From: Prosthecobacter debontii
GTDB lineage: Bacteria; Verrucomicrobiota; Verrucomicrobiia; Verrucomicrobiales; Akkermansiaceae
Assembly (NCBI GenBank): GCA_945870855.1
Contig: CAMBTP010000001.1
Location: 1 to 64,000 of the forward strand
Reading direction: 5' to 3'
DNA: 64,000 nt
In this document: positions 26,544-34,867 of the stretch, piece by piece
Numbering within the stretch: position 1 is the stretch's first letter
Layout of the letters: each line of letters begins with the position of its first letter
Made by a program: the position numbers and the translations under genes
Notes under the pieces: model-generated
What the model saw: only the letters and a program-made list of their open reading frames with translations
The model's database searches: none
Told to the model about the DNA's origin: nothing

Positions 26544-27008
26544 GTGACCCTCATCATCCTCCTTTTCTCCATCGGCATTTTCCTCTTCGCTGCGGAAGTC
26601 CTCGTGCCCGGCGGTATCCTCGGCATCGCTGGTGGGGTGCTGTTGCTCGCTGGCTGCATCCTTTCTTTTGTGCGGTTCGGCTCCGACGGTGGACTGATAG
26701 CTGTCGTCGCCAGCATCCTTGTCGGCGCTGGAGTTTTCTTCATCGAATTTAAGATCCTGCCTAAAACACGCATCGGAAAACGCTTCTTTCTCAGTCGCGA
26801 AATCACCGGTTCATCCACGGCTCTCGGTGATGACGCGCGGGATTTGATTGGCAAAGCCGCGCTTTCCGCCACAGTCCTCTCGCCCAGCGGCTATGTGACC
26901 ATCGATGGAAAACGCTACGAAGCCGTTTCCCAGTCCGGTCAGATCGCCCCAGGCACCGAACTTAAAGTCGTTGACGCAAACCATTTCCAACTCACTGTAA
27001 AAATCTAA
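26544..27008 (+). CDS. NfeD-like membrane protein (short form)
   Basis: The 154-aa protein has about three N-terminal transmembrane helices, with [22 protein letters not shown] as the family signature, and a C-terminal OB-fold NfeD domain ([17 protein letters not shown], ending FQLTVKI). This short form, without a protease domain, is the usual partner of the flotillin-like protein encoded 13 bp downstream. It starts at GTG, preceded by an AT-rich repeat and no Shine-Dalgarno. Confidence 0.88.
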   Translation: MTLIILLFSIGIFLFAAEVLVPGGILGIAGGVLLLAGCILSFVRFGSDGGLIAVVASILVGAGVFFIEFKILPKTRIGKRFFLSREITGSSTALGDDARDLIGKAALSATVLSPSGYVTIDGKRYEAVSQSGQIAPGTELKVVDANHFQLTVKI

Positions 27009-27021
27009 TTATAACACCACC

Positions 27022-28017
27022 ATGCCTGGACTCAGCACCATCCTACTCATTGCCCTCGTCATCGCCGGCCTCGTCGTTTTCGGAATCATCTTCTCCTTCT
27101 TCAGCGTCTGGCTGCGCGCATGGCTCGCCGGTGCTTACGTCGGCTTCTCCGATCTCATCGCCATGCGCCTCCGCCAAGTGCCCTACGGCCCCATCGTCGA
27201 TAGCCGCATCACCGCGAAAAAGGCCGGTATCGAAATCGATATCAACGAGATCGAAGCCCACTACCTCGCCGGCGGAAACGTCCTCCCGACCATCCAAGCC
27301 CTCATCGCCGCACAGAAAGCCGGAATCGGCCTCGATTGGAACCGCGCCTGCGCCATCGACCTCGCCACCAAGGGCTCCGAGAAATCTGTCGTCGAGGCCG
27401 TCCGCACATCCGTCGATCCGAAGGTCATCGACTGCCCCAACCCCGCCAGTGGCCGCAGCACCATCGACGGCGTCGCCAAGGATGGCATCCAAGTGAAAGT
27501 CCGCGCCCGCGTCACCGTCCGCACCAACCTCGAACGCTTCGTCGGCGGCGCGAAAGAAGAAACCATCATCGCCCGAGTTGGCGAGGGCATCGTCACCACG
27601 ATCGGCTCGGCAGAAAGCTATAAGCGTGTCCTTGAATCGCCCGACAGCATTTCCAAAACCGTCCTCGCCCGCGGCCTTGATGTCGGCACCGCCTTCGAGA
27701 TCCTTTCGATTGATATCGCGGACGTCGATGTCGGCGAAAACGTCGGAGCCCAGCTCCAGGTCGCTCAGGCAGAGGCGAACAAGAATATGGCCCAGGCCGA
27801 AGCGGAAATCCGCCGCGCCGCCGCCGTTGCTTACGAGCAGGAAATGATCGCCCGCGTTGCAGAAATGAAAGCCAAGGTCGTCGAGGCCGAGGCCCAAGTT
27901 CCGCTCGCCCTCGCCGAAGCCTTCCGCTCCGGCAACCTCGGCGTCATGGACTACTACCGCATGGAAAACGTCAAAGCCGACACCACCATGCGCGATTCCA
28001 TCTCCAAGCAGCAGTAA
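27022..28017 (+). CDS. floA: Flotillin-like protein FloA
   Basis: The 331-aa protein has an N-terminal hairpin membrane anchor (residues 4-30), an SPFH/band-7 domain and a helical, alanine- and glutamate-rich C-terminal coiled coil ([20 protein letters not shown]). It matches the FloA (YqfA) family, which scaffolds membrane microdomains. [20 protein letters not shown] is characteristic. It is the last gene of the nfeD cluster and a terminator follows. Confidence 0.94.
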   Translation: MPGLSTILLIALVIAGLVVFGIIFSFFSVWLRAWLAGAYVGFSDLIAMRLRQVPYGPIVDSRITAKKAGIEIDINEIEAHYLAGGNVLPTIQALIAAQKAGIGLDWNRACAIDLATKGSEKSVVEAVRTSVDPKVIDCPNPASGRSTIDGVAKDGIQVKVRARVTVRTNLERFVGGAKEETIIARVGEGIVTTIGSAESYKRVLESPDSISKTVLARGLDVGTAFEILSIDIADVDVGENVGAQLQVAQAEANKNMAQAEAEIRRAAAVAYEQEMIARVAEMKAKVVEAEAQVPLALAEAFRSGNLGVMDYYRMENVKADTTMRDSISKQQ

Positions 28018-28105
28018 ATGTGGCGGCAACCGGAGCGCAGCGGAGATGGACGGACACGATTCCTTCCGATCCTCCGTCAAATTGCATCCGCCCTGCCCAA
28101 CCATC

Positions 28106-28136
28106 AAAAAAGCCCGGGCAAGCCCCGGGCTTTTTT
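28106..28136. terminator. Rho-independent terminator after floA
   Basis: A stem GCCCGGG (28112-28118) pairs with CCCGGGC (28124-28130), flanked by A-run on the left and six T residues on the right. It is symmetric and could act on both strands. Confidence 0.9.
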
Positions 28137-28150
28137 CGTTTTATGTCTGC

Positions 28151-28188
28151 CTTGAATTTTGAAGTTTGAGATTTGATTTTTTAAACCT
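28151..28188. repeat. Period-7 AT-rich repeat before hom
   Basis: CTTGAATTTTGAAGTTTGAG followed by ATTTGATTTTTTAAACC fills most of the gap between the floA terminator and hom. It ends 12 nt before the GTG start codon. Confidence 0.65.
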
Positions 28189-28200
28189 CACCCTCTCCGC

Positions 28201-29526
28201 GTGAGCAACTGCAACAAACTTGGAATCGGCCTCGCGGGCTTCGGCACCGTCGGCTCTGGCGTATGGAACACGATTGAGAAAAACGGCGAGCTGATCTCCG
28301 ATCGCACCGCCAACGGCGTTTCCCTCAGAATCACCAAAATCCTCGTCCGCGATCCCGCCAAGACCCGCGCCACAACCTCCGCCGTCCCCACGGAAATCCT
28401 CACCACGGATTGGCGCGAACTCGTCAACGACCCCTCCGTCGATATCGTTGTGGAGCTGATCGGTGGCACTACCGACGCCTTTGAAATTATCGCCGCCGCG
28501 CTACTTGCCAAAAAACCCGTGGTCACCGGCAACAAAGCTCTGCTCGCCGAGCGCGGCATCGAGCTGTTCGCCATTTCACGGAAAATGGAGACCCCGATCT
28601 TCTTCGAGGCCGCCATCGCGGGTGGGATACCCATCGTAAAAATCGTTCAAGATTCCTTCGTCGGCAACCGCATCCACTCCTTCACCGGCATCATCAACGG
28701 CACCTCGAACTACATCCTCGAGCAAATGACCCTGCGCGGCATCGACTACACCACCGCCCTCGGCGAAGCCCAAGCGCTCGGCTACGCGGAGGCCGATCCC
28801 GCCCTCGACGTCAACGGCTGGGACGCCGCTCACAAGGCCATTCTTCTTGCCACCCTCGCCTACGGTTTCCCCATCGACCCAAAAAATATCCACGTCTCCG
28901 GCATCGAGCAAGTCCGCCCCACCGATATCAAATTCGCGAAATCCCTTGGATACGTCATCAAGCTCCTCGCCATCGTCCGCGAGCACGAAAGCGGCTCTGT
29001 GGAGCTCCGCATCCAGCCCTCTTTCATTTCCCAAAAACACATCCTCGCCTCCGTCCACGGAGTTTTCAACGCCGTCTCGGTCAATGCCGACGCCGCCGGT
29101 GAATCCCTTTTCTACGGACGCGGTGCCGGCCAAGGCCCCACCGCCTCCTCCGTCGTAGCCGACCTCGTCGAGGCCGCCCGCGACCTCGCCCACGCCACCC
29201 GCCACCGCGGTTTCCTGCCGTATCGGGAAACAGGAAATCTCGTCCCCATCGCGGAAACTACCACTGCTTACTACGTCCGCTTCGACGTCACCGACCGCCC
29301 CGGCACCATCGCCGAAATCGCCACCGTCCTCGCCAAACACGCCATCGGCATCTCCGGCACCCACTCCCCCGTGAACCCTGATAACCCCGACGCCGAATTC
29401 CTAGACATGGTCTTCCTACTCCACTCCTGCCCCTTCGGAAAACTCACCGCCGCCCTCACCGAAATCGAATCCCTCAATTGCGTAAACTCCACCCCTGTAG
29501 TTTTCCGCATCGAAAACTTAGGGTAA
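28201..29526 (+). CDS. hom: Homoserine dehydrogenase
   Basis: The 441-aa enzyme reduces aspartate semialdehyde to homoserine, leading to threonine and methionine. The N-terminal Rossmann loop is GFGTVGSGV. The catalytic segments are VVTGNKALLAERG, FFEAAIAGGIPIVK and INGTSNYILEQM. A C-terminal ACT domain (VTDRPGTIAEIATVL) suggests threonine feedback. The aspartate kinase domain of the bifunctional enzyme is absent. It starts at GTG with no Shine-Dalgarno. Confidence 0.95.
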   Translation: MSNCNKLGIGLAGFGTVGSGVWNTIEKNGELISDRTANGVSLRITKILVRDPAKTRATTSAVPTEILTTDWRELVNDPSVDIVVELIGGTTDAFEIIAAALLAKKPVVTGNKALLAERGIELFAISRKMETPIFFEAAIAGGIPIVKIVQDSFVGNRIHSFTGIINGTSNYILEQMTLRGIDYTTALGEAQALGYAEADPALDVNGWDAAHKAILLATLAYGFPIDPKNIHVSGIEQVRPTDIKFAKSLGYVIKLLAIVREHESGSVELRIQPSFISQKHILASVHGVFNAVSVNADAAGESLFYGRGAGQGPTASSVVADLVEAARDLAHATRHRGFLPYRETGNLVPIAETTTAYYVRFDVTDRPGTIAEIATVLAKHAIGISGTHSPVNPDNPDAEFLDMVFLLHSCPFGKLTAALTEIESLNCVNSTPVVFRIENLG

Positions 29527-29533
29527 GAATTTT

Positions 29534-29713
29534 CACCGCCAAGGCGCCAAGTTCGCCAAGGAAGAAAAAGACTTAAATCACGGAGATCACAGAGTTCACA
29601 TAACAGTCCGAATCAATTTCCAAACCCCCAAACCAAAAGCTCTGTGTCCTCCGTGCTCTCCGTGGTTAAAAATCCAAAAACCCAAGTCTTCCTTGGCGAA
29701 CTTGGCGGTTCAA
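29534..29713. repeat. Nested inverted repeats of common dispersed motifs
   Basis: The outer pair is CCGCCAAGGCGCCAAGTTCG at 29537-29567 and its inverse GCGAACTTGGCGG at 29688-29712, with one extra 8-nt unit on the left. Inside lies an inverted pair of ATCACGGAGATCACAGAG (29577-29595) and CTCCGTGCTCTCCGTGG (29649-29665). Both motifs are repeat types seen in many unrelated bacteria. The whole could fold into a long hairpin between hom and gatB. No gene is seen in this gap. Confidence 0.78.
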
Positions 29714-29736
29714 AAATCTTCCACCCAACCCCAGTC

Positions 29737-29763
29737 TTTCTTGAGGTTTAAAATTTAAAATTT
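29737..29763. repeat. Period-7 AT-rich repeat abutting the gatB start
   Basis: TTTCTTGAGGTTTAAAATTT AAAATTT ends directly at the ATG of gatB, leaving no room for a Shine-Dalgarno sequence. Confidence 0.78.
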
Positions 29764-31212
29764 ATGTATCTCGTAACCATCGGCTTAGAAGTCCACGCTC
29801 AGGTCAACACCGCCACGAAAATGTTCTGCGCCTGCCGCACCTCTTTCGGCGACGACCCGAACACTAACACCTGCCCCGTCTGCCTCGGGTACCCAGGCGC
29901 GTTGCCCGTCCTCAACCAGCTCGCCATCGAGAAAACCCTCCTCACCGGCCTCGCCCTTGGCTGCGGCTCGCCGGAGTTTTCCCGCTGGGATCGGAAAAAT
30001 TATTTCTATCCGGACATGCCGAAAAACTACCAAACCACCCAGATGGATTTCCCCCTCTGCCTCGGCGGCGGCGTCCCGCTCTTCGACGACTGCTATCCCA
30101 CCGACGCACGGAAAAGCATCAAGACCCCGAACAAAATCGTCCGCCTCAACCGCATTCACCTTGAGGAAGACGTCGCAAAATCCACCCACCTCGCCACGAC
30201 CTCGCTTATTGACTTCAACCGCGCCGGCACCCCGCTCATGGAGATTGTCACCGAGCCGGATCTCGAATCCGCCGAGGAGGCCTTCGCTTACCTCCGCTCC
30301 CTCCAGCTCGTTCTCCACGATTGCGATACCTCGGATGCCGACCTCGAAAAAGGCAACCTCCGCTGCGACGTGAACATCTCCCTCCGCAAGAACGAATCCG
30401 ATCCGCTCGGCGCGAAAGTGGAGCTGAAAAACCTCAACTCCTTCTCCGCCATCCGCCGCGCCATCCATTTTGAAATCCAGCGCCAAACCGAGGAACTCAA
30501 CGCCGGCATCCCCCAGATCCAATCCACCCGCCGCTGGAACGACGAGCTAGGCGAAACCCAGCTCATGCGCACCAAGGAAGACGCCCACGATTACCGCTAC
30601 TTCCCTTGCCCTGATCTCCTCCCCATCGCCACCGCGCCGCTGTTGGAAAAAGTAAGACTGCTAGTCACCGAGCCTCGTCTGAAAAAAATCGCTCGCTACG
30701 AAACCGACTTCGGCCTCACCCCCTACGATGCCGCCGTCCTCACCGCAGATAGCAAACTCGCCGCTTACTTCGAGGCCACCAACCACCCCTCGATCCCCGC
30801 CAAAAAAACCGCGAATTTCCTCATCAACAACCTCCTCGGCACCCTCAACGAACAAGCTCTCACCATTTCTGAGTGCCCCGTCCCGCCCGCGCAACTCCGC
30901 GCCCTCCTCACCCTCGTCGAAGACGGCACCCTCGCCCCCAACCAAGCCAAAGAAGTCTTCACCGTCCTCTTCACCGCCCCCGACCGCGCCCCCAAAGATA
31001 TCGCCAACGACCTCGGCTTCAAACCCACCTCCTCCGGCGACCTCGAAGCCCTCATCGACGCCGCCATTGCCGCGAACCCCTCCGAAGTCGAAGCCATCAA
31101 AGCCGGCAACGAAAAACTCCTCAATTTCCTCACCGGCCAGGTCATGAAATCAGCGACCTCCAAGCCCAACCCCAAGCAGGTCACCGACCTCCTCAGAGCG
31201 AAGCTCTTGTAA
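29764..31212 (+). CDS. gatB: Aspartyl/glutamyl-tRNA amidotransferase subunit B
   Basis: The 482-aa subunit of GatCAB converts Glu-tRNA-Gln or Asp-tRNA-Asn to the amide forms. The family motifs are GLEVHAQVNT at the N terminus, NTCPVCLGYPGALPVLN, KNYFYPDMPKNYQTTQ and KLNRIHLEED-like VRLNRIHLEED. The C-terminal tail domain ends KPNPKQVTDLLRAKLL. GatA and GatC are not in the window. The last 58 bp reappear 870 bp further on, after an inserted cassette. Confidence 0.96.
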   Translation: MYLVTIGLEVHAQVNTATKMFCACRTSFGDDPNTNTCPVCLGYPGALPVLNQLAIEKTLLTGLALGCGSPEFSRWDRKNYFYPDMPKNYQTTQMDFPLCLGGGVPLFDDCYPTDARKSIKTPNKIVRLNRIHLEEDVAKSTHLATTSLIDFNRAGTPLMEIVTEPDLESAEEAFAYLRSLQLVLHDCDTSDADLEKGNLRCDVNISLRKNESDPLGAKVELKNLNSFSAIRRAIHFEIQRQTEELNAGIPQIQSTRRWNDELGETQLMRTKEDAHDYRYFPCPDLLPIATAPLLEKVRLLVTEPRLKKIARYETDFGLTPYDAAVLTADSKLAAYFEATNHPSIPAKKTANFLINNLLGTLNEQALTISECPVPPAQLRALLTLVEDGTLAPNQAKEVFTVLFTAPDRAPKDIANDLGFKPTSSGDLEALIDAAIAANPSEVEAIKAGNEKLLNFLTGQVMKSATSKPNPKQVTDLLRAKLL

Positions 31213-31213
31213 T
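31156..31213 (+). repeat. 58-bp direct repeat, copy 1 (gatB 3' end)
   Basis: This is the natural 3' end of gatB including its stop. It matches 32026-32083 at 55 of 58 positions; the three differences are at one site in CAAC/CATC and two in CAGAGCG/CCGCGCG. Confidence 0.9.
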
Positions 31214-31274
31214 GGAGAGCCGCGCCTTCGGCCGGCTTTCCCAGCGCTCCGACCATCCAAACACCATCAACCCC

Positions 31275-31802
31275 ATGCTTCCCGAGTTCGCAAAATCGCT
31301 CTACGAACGCTTCGAACGCGAAGGCATCCCGCTGCTTCTTGCCGGAGGCTGGGCGGTGTGCCATCATGGCTATTCTCGGCTCACTCTGGATGTGGATTGG
31401 GTTTGCCCGCGCTCAAGGGAGGCGGATGCCATCGCCCTCATGGGTCGCTTGCATTTCGACAAATGCACCGAAGGCATGGCATCCCGCTTCAAGAACCGCA
31501 AATACACCGCCTTTCCCTACGTCGATTTAATCTGGGTTGACGATGCAACTTTCGGCAAAATGGCGGAACCCGATCAGGACTCCAAGGAGAAACCGCGGGT
31601 CCCGGTCATCAATTTTCAAGCTCTTCTCGCCATGAAGCTGTACGCGCTCAAGGACGGGGAAAGCAGGGATCACAAGGATCTACTGGATATCCGCTCCCTT
31701 CTAAGGTATGGCCATACGCATATCCCGGAAGAAGAGTTCAAATCTCTCTGCGAACGCTACGCCGAGCTCGGGGCATACGAGAAAATCAGATCCAACACAT
31801 GA
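31275..31802 (+). CDS. Nucleotidyltransferase of AbiEii/MNT-like type
   Basis: The 175-aa protein has a nucleotidyltransferase core: LLLAGGWAVCHHGYSRLTLDVDW gives the GG motif (G24-G25), a serine at S34 and metal-binding D39 and D41; a third acidic residue lies in VDLIWVDD. Relatives include AbiEii toxins and MNT antitoxins that add nucleotides to tRNA or proteins. I start at the ATG at 31275 since the earlier frame overlaps gatB. The stop overlaps the next gene by ATGA. The pair sits in a segment bordered by direct repeats. Confidence 0.72.
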   Translation: MLPEFAKSLYERFEREGIPLLLAGGWAVCHHGYSRLTLDVDWVCPRSREADAIALMGRLHFDKCTEGMASRFKNRKYTAFPYVDLIWVDDATFGKMAEPDQDSKEKPRVPVINFQALLAMKLYALKDGESRDHKDLLDIRSLLRYGHTHIPEEEFKSLCERYAELGAYEKIRSNT

Positions 31803-31999
31803 ACCCCATCGACCTCCATCTGCCTGACCTTTCCGGACATCCGCCTCCGCCGCAGGTCTCGCTCGCAGAGTTTGAGAAGTGCGTGATGGAATGGCTGGCC
31901 AGCGGCATGCGCCCCGAAATGACCCACGAGGAACTCGTCGCCGACTTCATGAAAAACGAAGGTCGCCAAGCTGGAGAATGGCCGGATTTCGGAGGTTGA
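31799..31999 (+). CDS. Small protein coupled to the nucleotidyltransferase
   Basis: The 66-aa acidic protein, MNPIDLHLPDLSGHPPPPQV then a helical VSLAEFEKCVMEWLASG, is of no family I recognise. Its ATGA overlap with the nucleotidyltransferase gene indicates translational coupling. A partner or antitoxin role is inferred from gene layout only. Confidence 0.55.
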   Translation: MNPIDLHLPDLSGHPPPPQVSLAEFEKCVMEWLASGMRPEMTHEELVADFMKNEGRQAGEWPDFGG

Positions 32000-32025
32000 G
32001 AAAACCAAAGTGGTCGCGATCTTCA

Positions 32026-32083
32026 ACCTCCAAGCCCATCCCCAAGCAGGTCACCGACCTCCTCCGCGCGAAGCTCTTGTAAT
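32026..32083 (+). repeat. 58-bp direct repeat, copy 2
   Basis: This second copy of the gatB 3' end still encodes KPIPKQVTDLLRAKLL and a stop in one frame but is detached from gatB. With copy 1 it brackets an 870-bp unit carrying the two-gene nucleotidyltransferase module. Confidence 0.9.
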
Positions 32084-32175
32084 ATGGAGAAGGGGTTTGC
32101 AACCCCTTAGCACAACCCAAGCAAATCCATTTCCCCAGTCCTCCGCAAAGGGGTTGCAAACCCCTTCTCCATATT
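32081..32175. repeat. Perfect 28-bp inverted repeat
   Basis: Arms 32081-32108 and 32148-32175 are perfectly complementary (AATATGGAGAAGGGGTTTGC and on), with a 39-nt loop. It directly follows the second direct repeat. A related palindrome ends glgB at 56728-56760. No gene is seen between 32084 and 32252. Confidence 0.88.
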
Positions 32176-32252
32176 CAGAAACCATGGATACCTGAGAGCT
32201 AGCTGCCATGATCTGTTTTTTGGAAACCAGCTTTTTTATCGGATCATCTTCC

Positions 32253-32843
32253 TCACTTCCCAAACACCGCCACCCACCGATCCACGCTCTTCCCCGTCGC
32301 ATCTGGCAACTCGCGTGAAAACGCATGGCGCACGTTTGCCAGTATCTTTGCCCCGCGCGCCCTCATGCTCGCCACCAGTAGCTCGTGCTCGAGATCGAAG
32401 TACGACGTGCATACGAGATGCCCGCTTTGCTTAAGTGCCGCCAATGATTCCTCCAAGATTCCCTCCCAGACCATCGGCTCGTGCCAATAGTTCTGATGAC
32501 GGATAAAGACCATATCGAACTCCGGCAAGCCCTCCATCCGGCCGATCATCGCGGCATTTCCCTCGCGGAAATCGATTTCTCCGCCCGGCAGTTCCCAGCG
32601 ATTCCAAGCCTCCGCGATCGCATCCGCCCGCAGATCCATGCCGAGGTAAAATCCCATCTCGGCTGGCGCCACCGCCGCCGCCAGGGCTCCCGTTTCATCC
32701 GCCCGTCCGCATGCGAGATTCAGCACCGCGAGCTTTCCAGAAAAACGCAGCCCTGCCAGCGCGAAGACCTCGCCTAACAGCACCGCCAGTCGCTGGACAT
32801 CGGCATCGGTGCCTTCGTAGGAAAAGGGGAGTTTCTGAATCAT
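32253..32843 (-). CDS. Class I SAM-dependent methyltransferase
   Basis: The 196-aa protein has a Rossmann methyltransferase core. Motif I is LNLACGRADE near residue 42, YLGMDLRADAIAEA closes strand 2, IDFREGNAAMI is motif III-like, and FDMVFIRHQNYW is motif IV. The SAM pocket is intact. The methyl acceptor is unknown. It is on the minus strand downstream of plsX with an 80-bp gap and may be in the same transcript. Confidence 0.78.
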   Translation of the reverse strand: MIQKLPFSYEGTDADVQRLAVLLGEVFALAGLRFSGKLAVLNLACGRADETGALAAAVAPAEMGFYLGMDLRADAIAEAWNRWELPGGEIDFREGNAAMIGRMEGLPEFDMVFIRHQNYWHEPMVWEGILEESLAALKQSGHLVCTSYFDLEHELLVASMRARGAKILANVRHAFSRELPDATGKSVDRWVAVFGK

Positions 32844-32923
32844 GCGCAGCGAACCTTTCCAGCCATTCCGCTCCGGCGCGATAGGAAAATGACCGCGTTG
32901 ACGCGGTAGCCGAATTTAGGCTG

Positions 32924-33964
32924 CTACTCCGGCGAGGGGAGATGAACTACCGCAGCTTCTGGAAGAGCGGCCATGGCTTCTTCAATACGCGGGTTGATCT
33001 TGTGCTCGACCGTTTCTACCGCGACGCGAATTGCATTGCGGACGGCCAGTCCACTGGATGAGCCGTGGGCGATGATGACCACGCCGTTCACGCCGAGGAG
33101 CGGGCTGCCGCCGTAGGTCTCGTAGCTGCTTTTTGCCTTGAGCGCCTTGAATGCGCCTTGCGCCAGCAACGCGCCGGCCATGCGGAGGGGTGTTTCCTTG
33201 ATTTCTGTCTTCAGCCATTTCGAGACGGCCTTCGCTGTGGCCTCGACACTCTTGAGGACGATGTTTCCCACGAAACCATCACAGAGGACGATGTCGAGCT
33301 GGGTTTCGAAAAGGTCATGGCCCTCGACGTTGCCGATGAAATTGATGCCCGGCGTGGCTTTGAGAAGCTTGAAGGTTTCCTTGGTGAAGGTGGTGCCTTT
33401 TTCGTCTTCCTCACCGTTCGACATCAGGCCGACTTTGGGATCTTTCACGCCGAGGACATATTTCGCGTAGGCGGTTCCCATGATCGCGTAAGCGACAAGA
33501 TGCTCGGGCTTGGATTCGGGATTTGCGCCGGCATCTAGGATGTTGCAGATGCCGTGCTCGTTGGGCAGCGGCGAGGCAATGCCCGCGCGGTCAACACCCT
33601 TGAGGCAGCGCAGCTTAAGAGTCGCGGCCGCAACCGCTGCGCCGGTGTTGCCCGCCGAGACGAAGGCATCTGCCTTGCCGTCTTTCACGAGATCCATCGC
33701 GACGGCGATCGAGGAAAGTTTCTTGCGACGGACGGATTTCGCACCCGGCTCGGCCATGCCGATCACTTCCGGTGCGTGCACAATGCTGACCCGCTTGTCG
33801 TTGAGGTTTAGTCCCTGCGCGGCGGCTTCCCTTCGAAGGACTACTTCATCTCCGACAAGAAATAGGTGGCTGAGCTTCGGAAAGTTCCGCAGTGCCTCCA
33901 AGGCCCCGGTGATGTTAATCTGCGGGGCGTGATCGCCGCCCATGGCATCAAGTGCTACCTTCAT
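32924..33964 (-). CDS. plsX: Phosphate acyltransferase PlsX
   Basis: The 346-aa enzyme makes acyl-phosphate from acyl-ACP, for PlsY in phospholipid synthesis. The family opening is MKVALDAMGGDHAPQ. Further on are SAGNTGA, GNVEGHDLFE and CDGFVGNIVLKS, then GSPLLGVNGVVIIAHGSS. It lies downstream of rpmF in the conserved yceD-rpmF-plsX order. A hairpin separates it from rpmF. Confidence 0.96.
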   Translation of the reverse strand: MKVALDAMGGDHAPQINITGALEALRNFPKLSHLFLVGDEVVLRREAAAQGLNLNDKRVSIVHAPEVIGMAEPGAKSVRRKKLSSIAVAMDLVKDGKADAFVSAGNTGAAVAAATLKLRCLKGVDRAGIASPLPNEHGICNILDAGANPESKPEHLVAYAIMGTAYAKYVLGVKDPKVGLMSNGEEDEKGTTFTKETFKLLKATPGINFIGNVEGHDLFETQLDIVLCDGFVGNIVLKSVEATAKAVSKWLKTEIKETPLRMAGALLAQGAFKALKAKSSYETYGGSPLLGVNGVVIIAHGSSSGLAVRNAIRVAVETVEHKINPRIEEAMAALPEAAVVHLPSPE

Positions 33965-34009
33965 CGGTATTCGATTGTGTGATCTAAAGTCGGTTTGATT
34001 CTGGGTACG

Positions 34010-34044
34010 AAAGAAAAACCCACGCCAGCTATCCGGCGGGGGTT
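34010..34044 (-). terminator. Possible terminator or attenuator between rpmF and plsX
   Basis: On the minus strand ACCCCCGCCGG pairs with CTGGCGTGGGT with two mismatches, followed by TTTTTCTTT. It would reduce read-through from rpmF into plsX. Confidence 0.5.
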
Positions 34045-34071
34045 CTCGCGTGATTCCCTCGGGAATTCAAA

Positions 34072-34254
34072 TCAGAACGCCTCCACCTCGAGGACTTTGC
34101 GTCCGCGATAGGTGCCGCATGACGGGCATGCGATGTGGGAGGGTACTGTAGCTCCGCAATCGGAGCATGCGCTGAAGATGGGTGCTTTCCAACGGTTTGC
34201 ACCGCGGCGCATTTTTGCCCGGCTTTTGGATTGACGGCGTTTTGGTACGGCCAT
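34072..34254 (-). CDS. rpmF: 50S ribosomal protein L32
   Basis: The 60-aa ribosomal protein begins MAVPKRRQSKSRAKMRRGAN. It has the zinc ribbon C-x2-C...C-x2-C in SACSDCGATVPSHIACPSCG, the metal-binding (C+) form. It sits between yceD and plsX as in many bacteria. Confidence 0.97.
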   Translation of the reverse strand: MAVPKRRQSKSRAKMRRGANRWKAPIFSACSDCGATVPSHIACPSCGTYRGRKVLEVEAF

Positions 34255-34263
34255 GGTCGTGTT

Positions 34264-34770
34264 CTATTTAGTTTGATCGTTAAGTCCCGTGAGATCGTTG
34301 AGGGCAGACCAGCGGTCGTCGCCCCCGTCGCGGGGGGGAGGACTTACCCCATCTTCTGGGGACTTGTCCACCGCTAAATATTGCGGATCGATTTCACAGG
34401 GTTCCGGGACGTCTCCTTCGTTGCAACGGGGGTCGGTGGGGAACTCGATGAGAATCTCCTCTCTGAGGGCTTCGGTGACATCCAAACCGGATGCATTACT
34501 GATTTCCACTGAAACGGCAACCTGTGGTAGGTGAATCGTTTTCACAAAGGGTTTCAGGGTCACAACGCAGGTAAACTCAAAGGGAGCAGATAGGCTACCA
34601 GTGATAAGTAGCTCGGATTCGAAGCGCTGCGCCCAGAGATCATATTCGAGCGGGCCGACAGAACGTGCATCGCCATCGGGGAGGCCGAAAATCGAGCTAT
34701 CCAGCTCGCCGGAAAATGCCATGCCCTCCTCGGGGAGAGTGGGTAGATTGATAACTAGGGAGGTTTCCAT
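34264..34770 (-). CDS. DUF177 (YceD) family protein
   Basis: The 168-aa protein precedes rpmF by 9 bp. DUF177 proteins have been linked to 23S rRNA maturation. The family has a FECTRCL-like segment; here FEFTCVVTLKPF carries a single cysteine where others have a CxxC pair. EEILIEFPTDPRCNEGD is conserved. Assignment rests on family resemblance and on the yceD-rpmF-plsX order. Confidence 0.82.
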   Translation of the reverse strand: METSLVINLPTLPEEGMAFSGELDSSIFGLPDGDARSVGPLEYDLWAQRFESELLITGSLSAPFEFTCVVTLKPFVKTIHLPQVAVSVEISNASGLDVTEALREEILIEFPTDPRCNEGDVPEPCEIDPQYLAVDKSPEDGVSPPPRDGGDDRWSALNDLTGLNDQTK

Positions 34771-34782
34771 GCGCTCAGGCTA

Positions 34783-34816
34783 ATTTTCAATTTTCAAAAT
34801 TCAACCTTCAAGAAAA
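34783..34816. repeat. Period-7 AT-rich repeat in a divergent promoter region
   Basis: ATTTTCAATTTTCAAAATTC AACCTTCAAG lies 13 nt upstream of the yceD start (minus strand) and 52 nt upstream of the phosphoesterase gene. It has the same 7-nt periodicity as the other blocks. Confidence 0.65.
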
Positions 34817-34867
34817 GAACATGCTCCTGTAATCGGTGCGTGTGCTTTTTGCTCATGCTTTTTCGCC

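Noticed and set aside
27043..28107. 354-codon open frame antisense to floA
   Set aside because: Composition is typical of a GC-rich antisense shadow; floA on the plus strand has clear family motifs.
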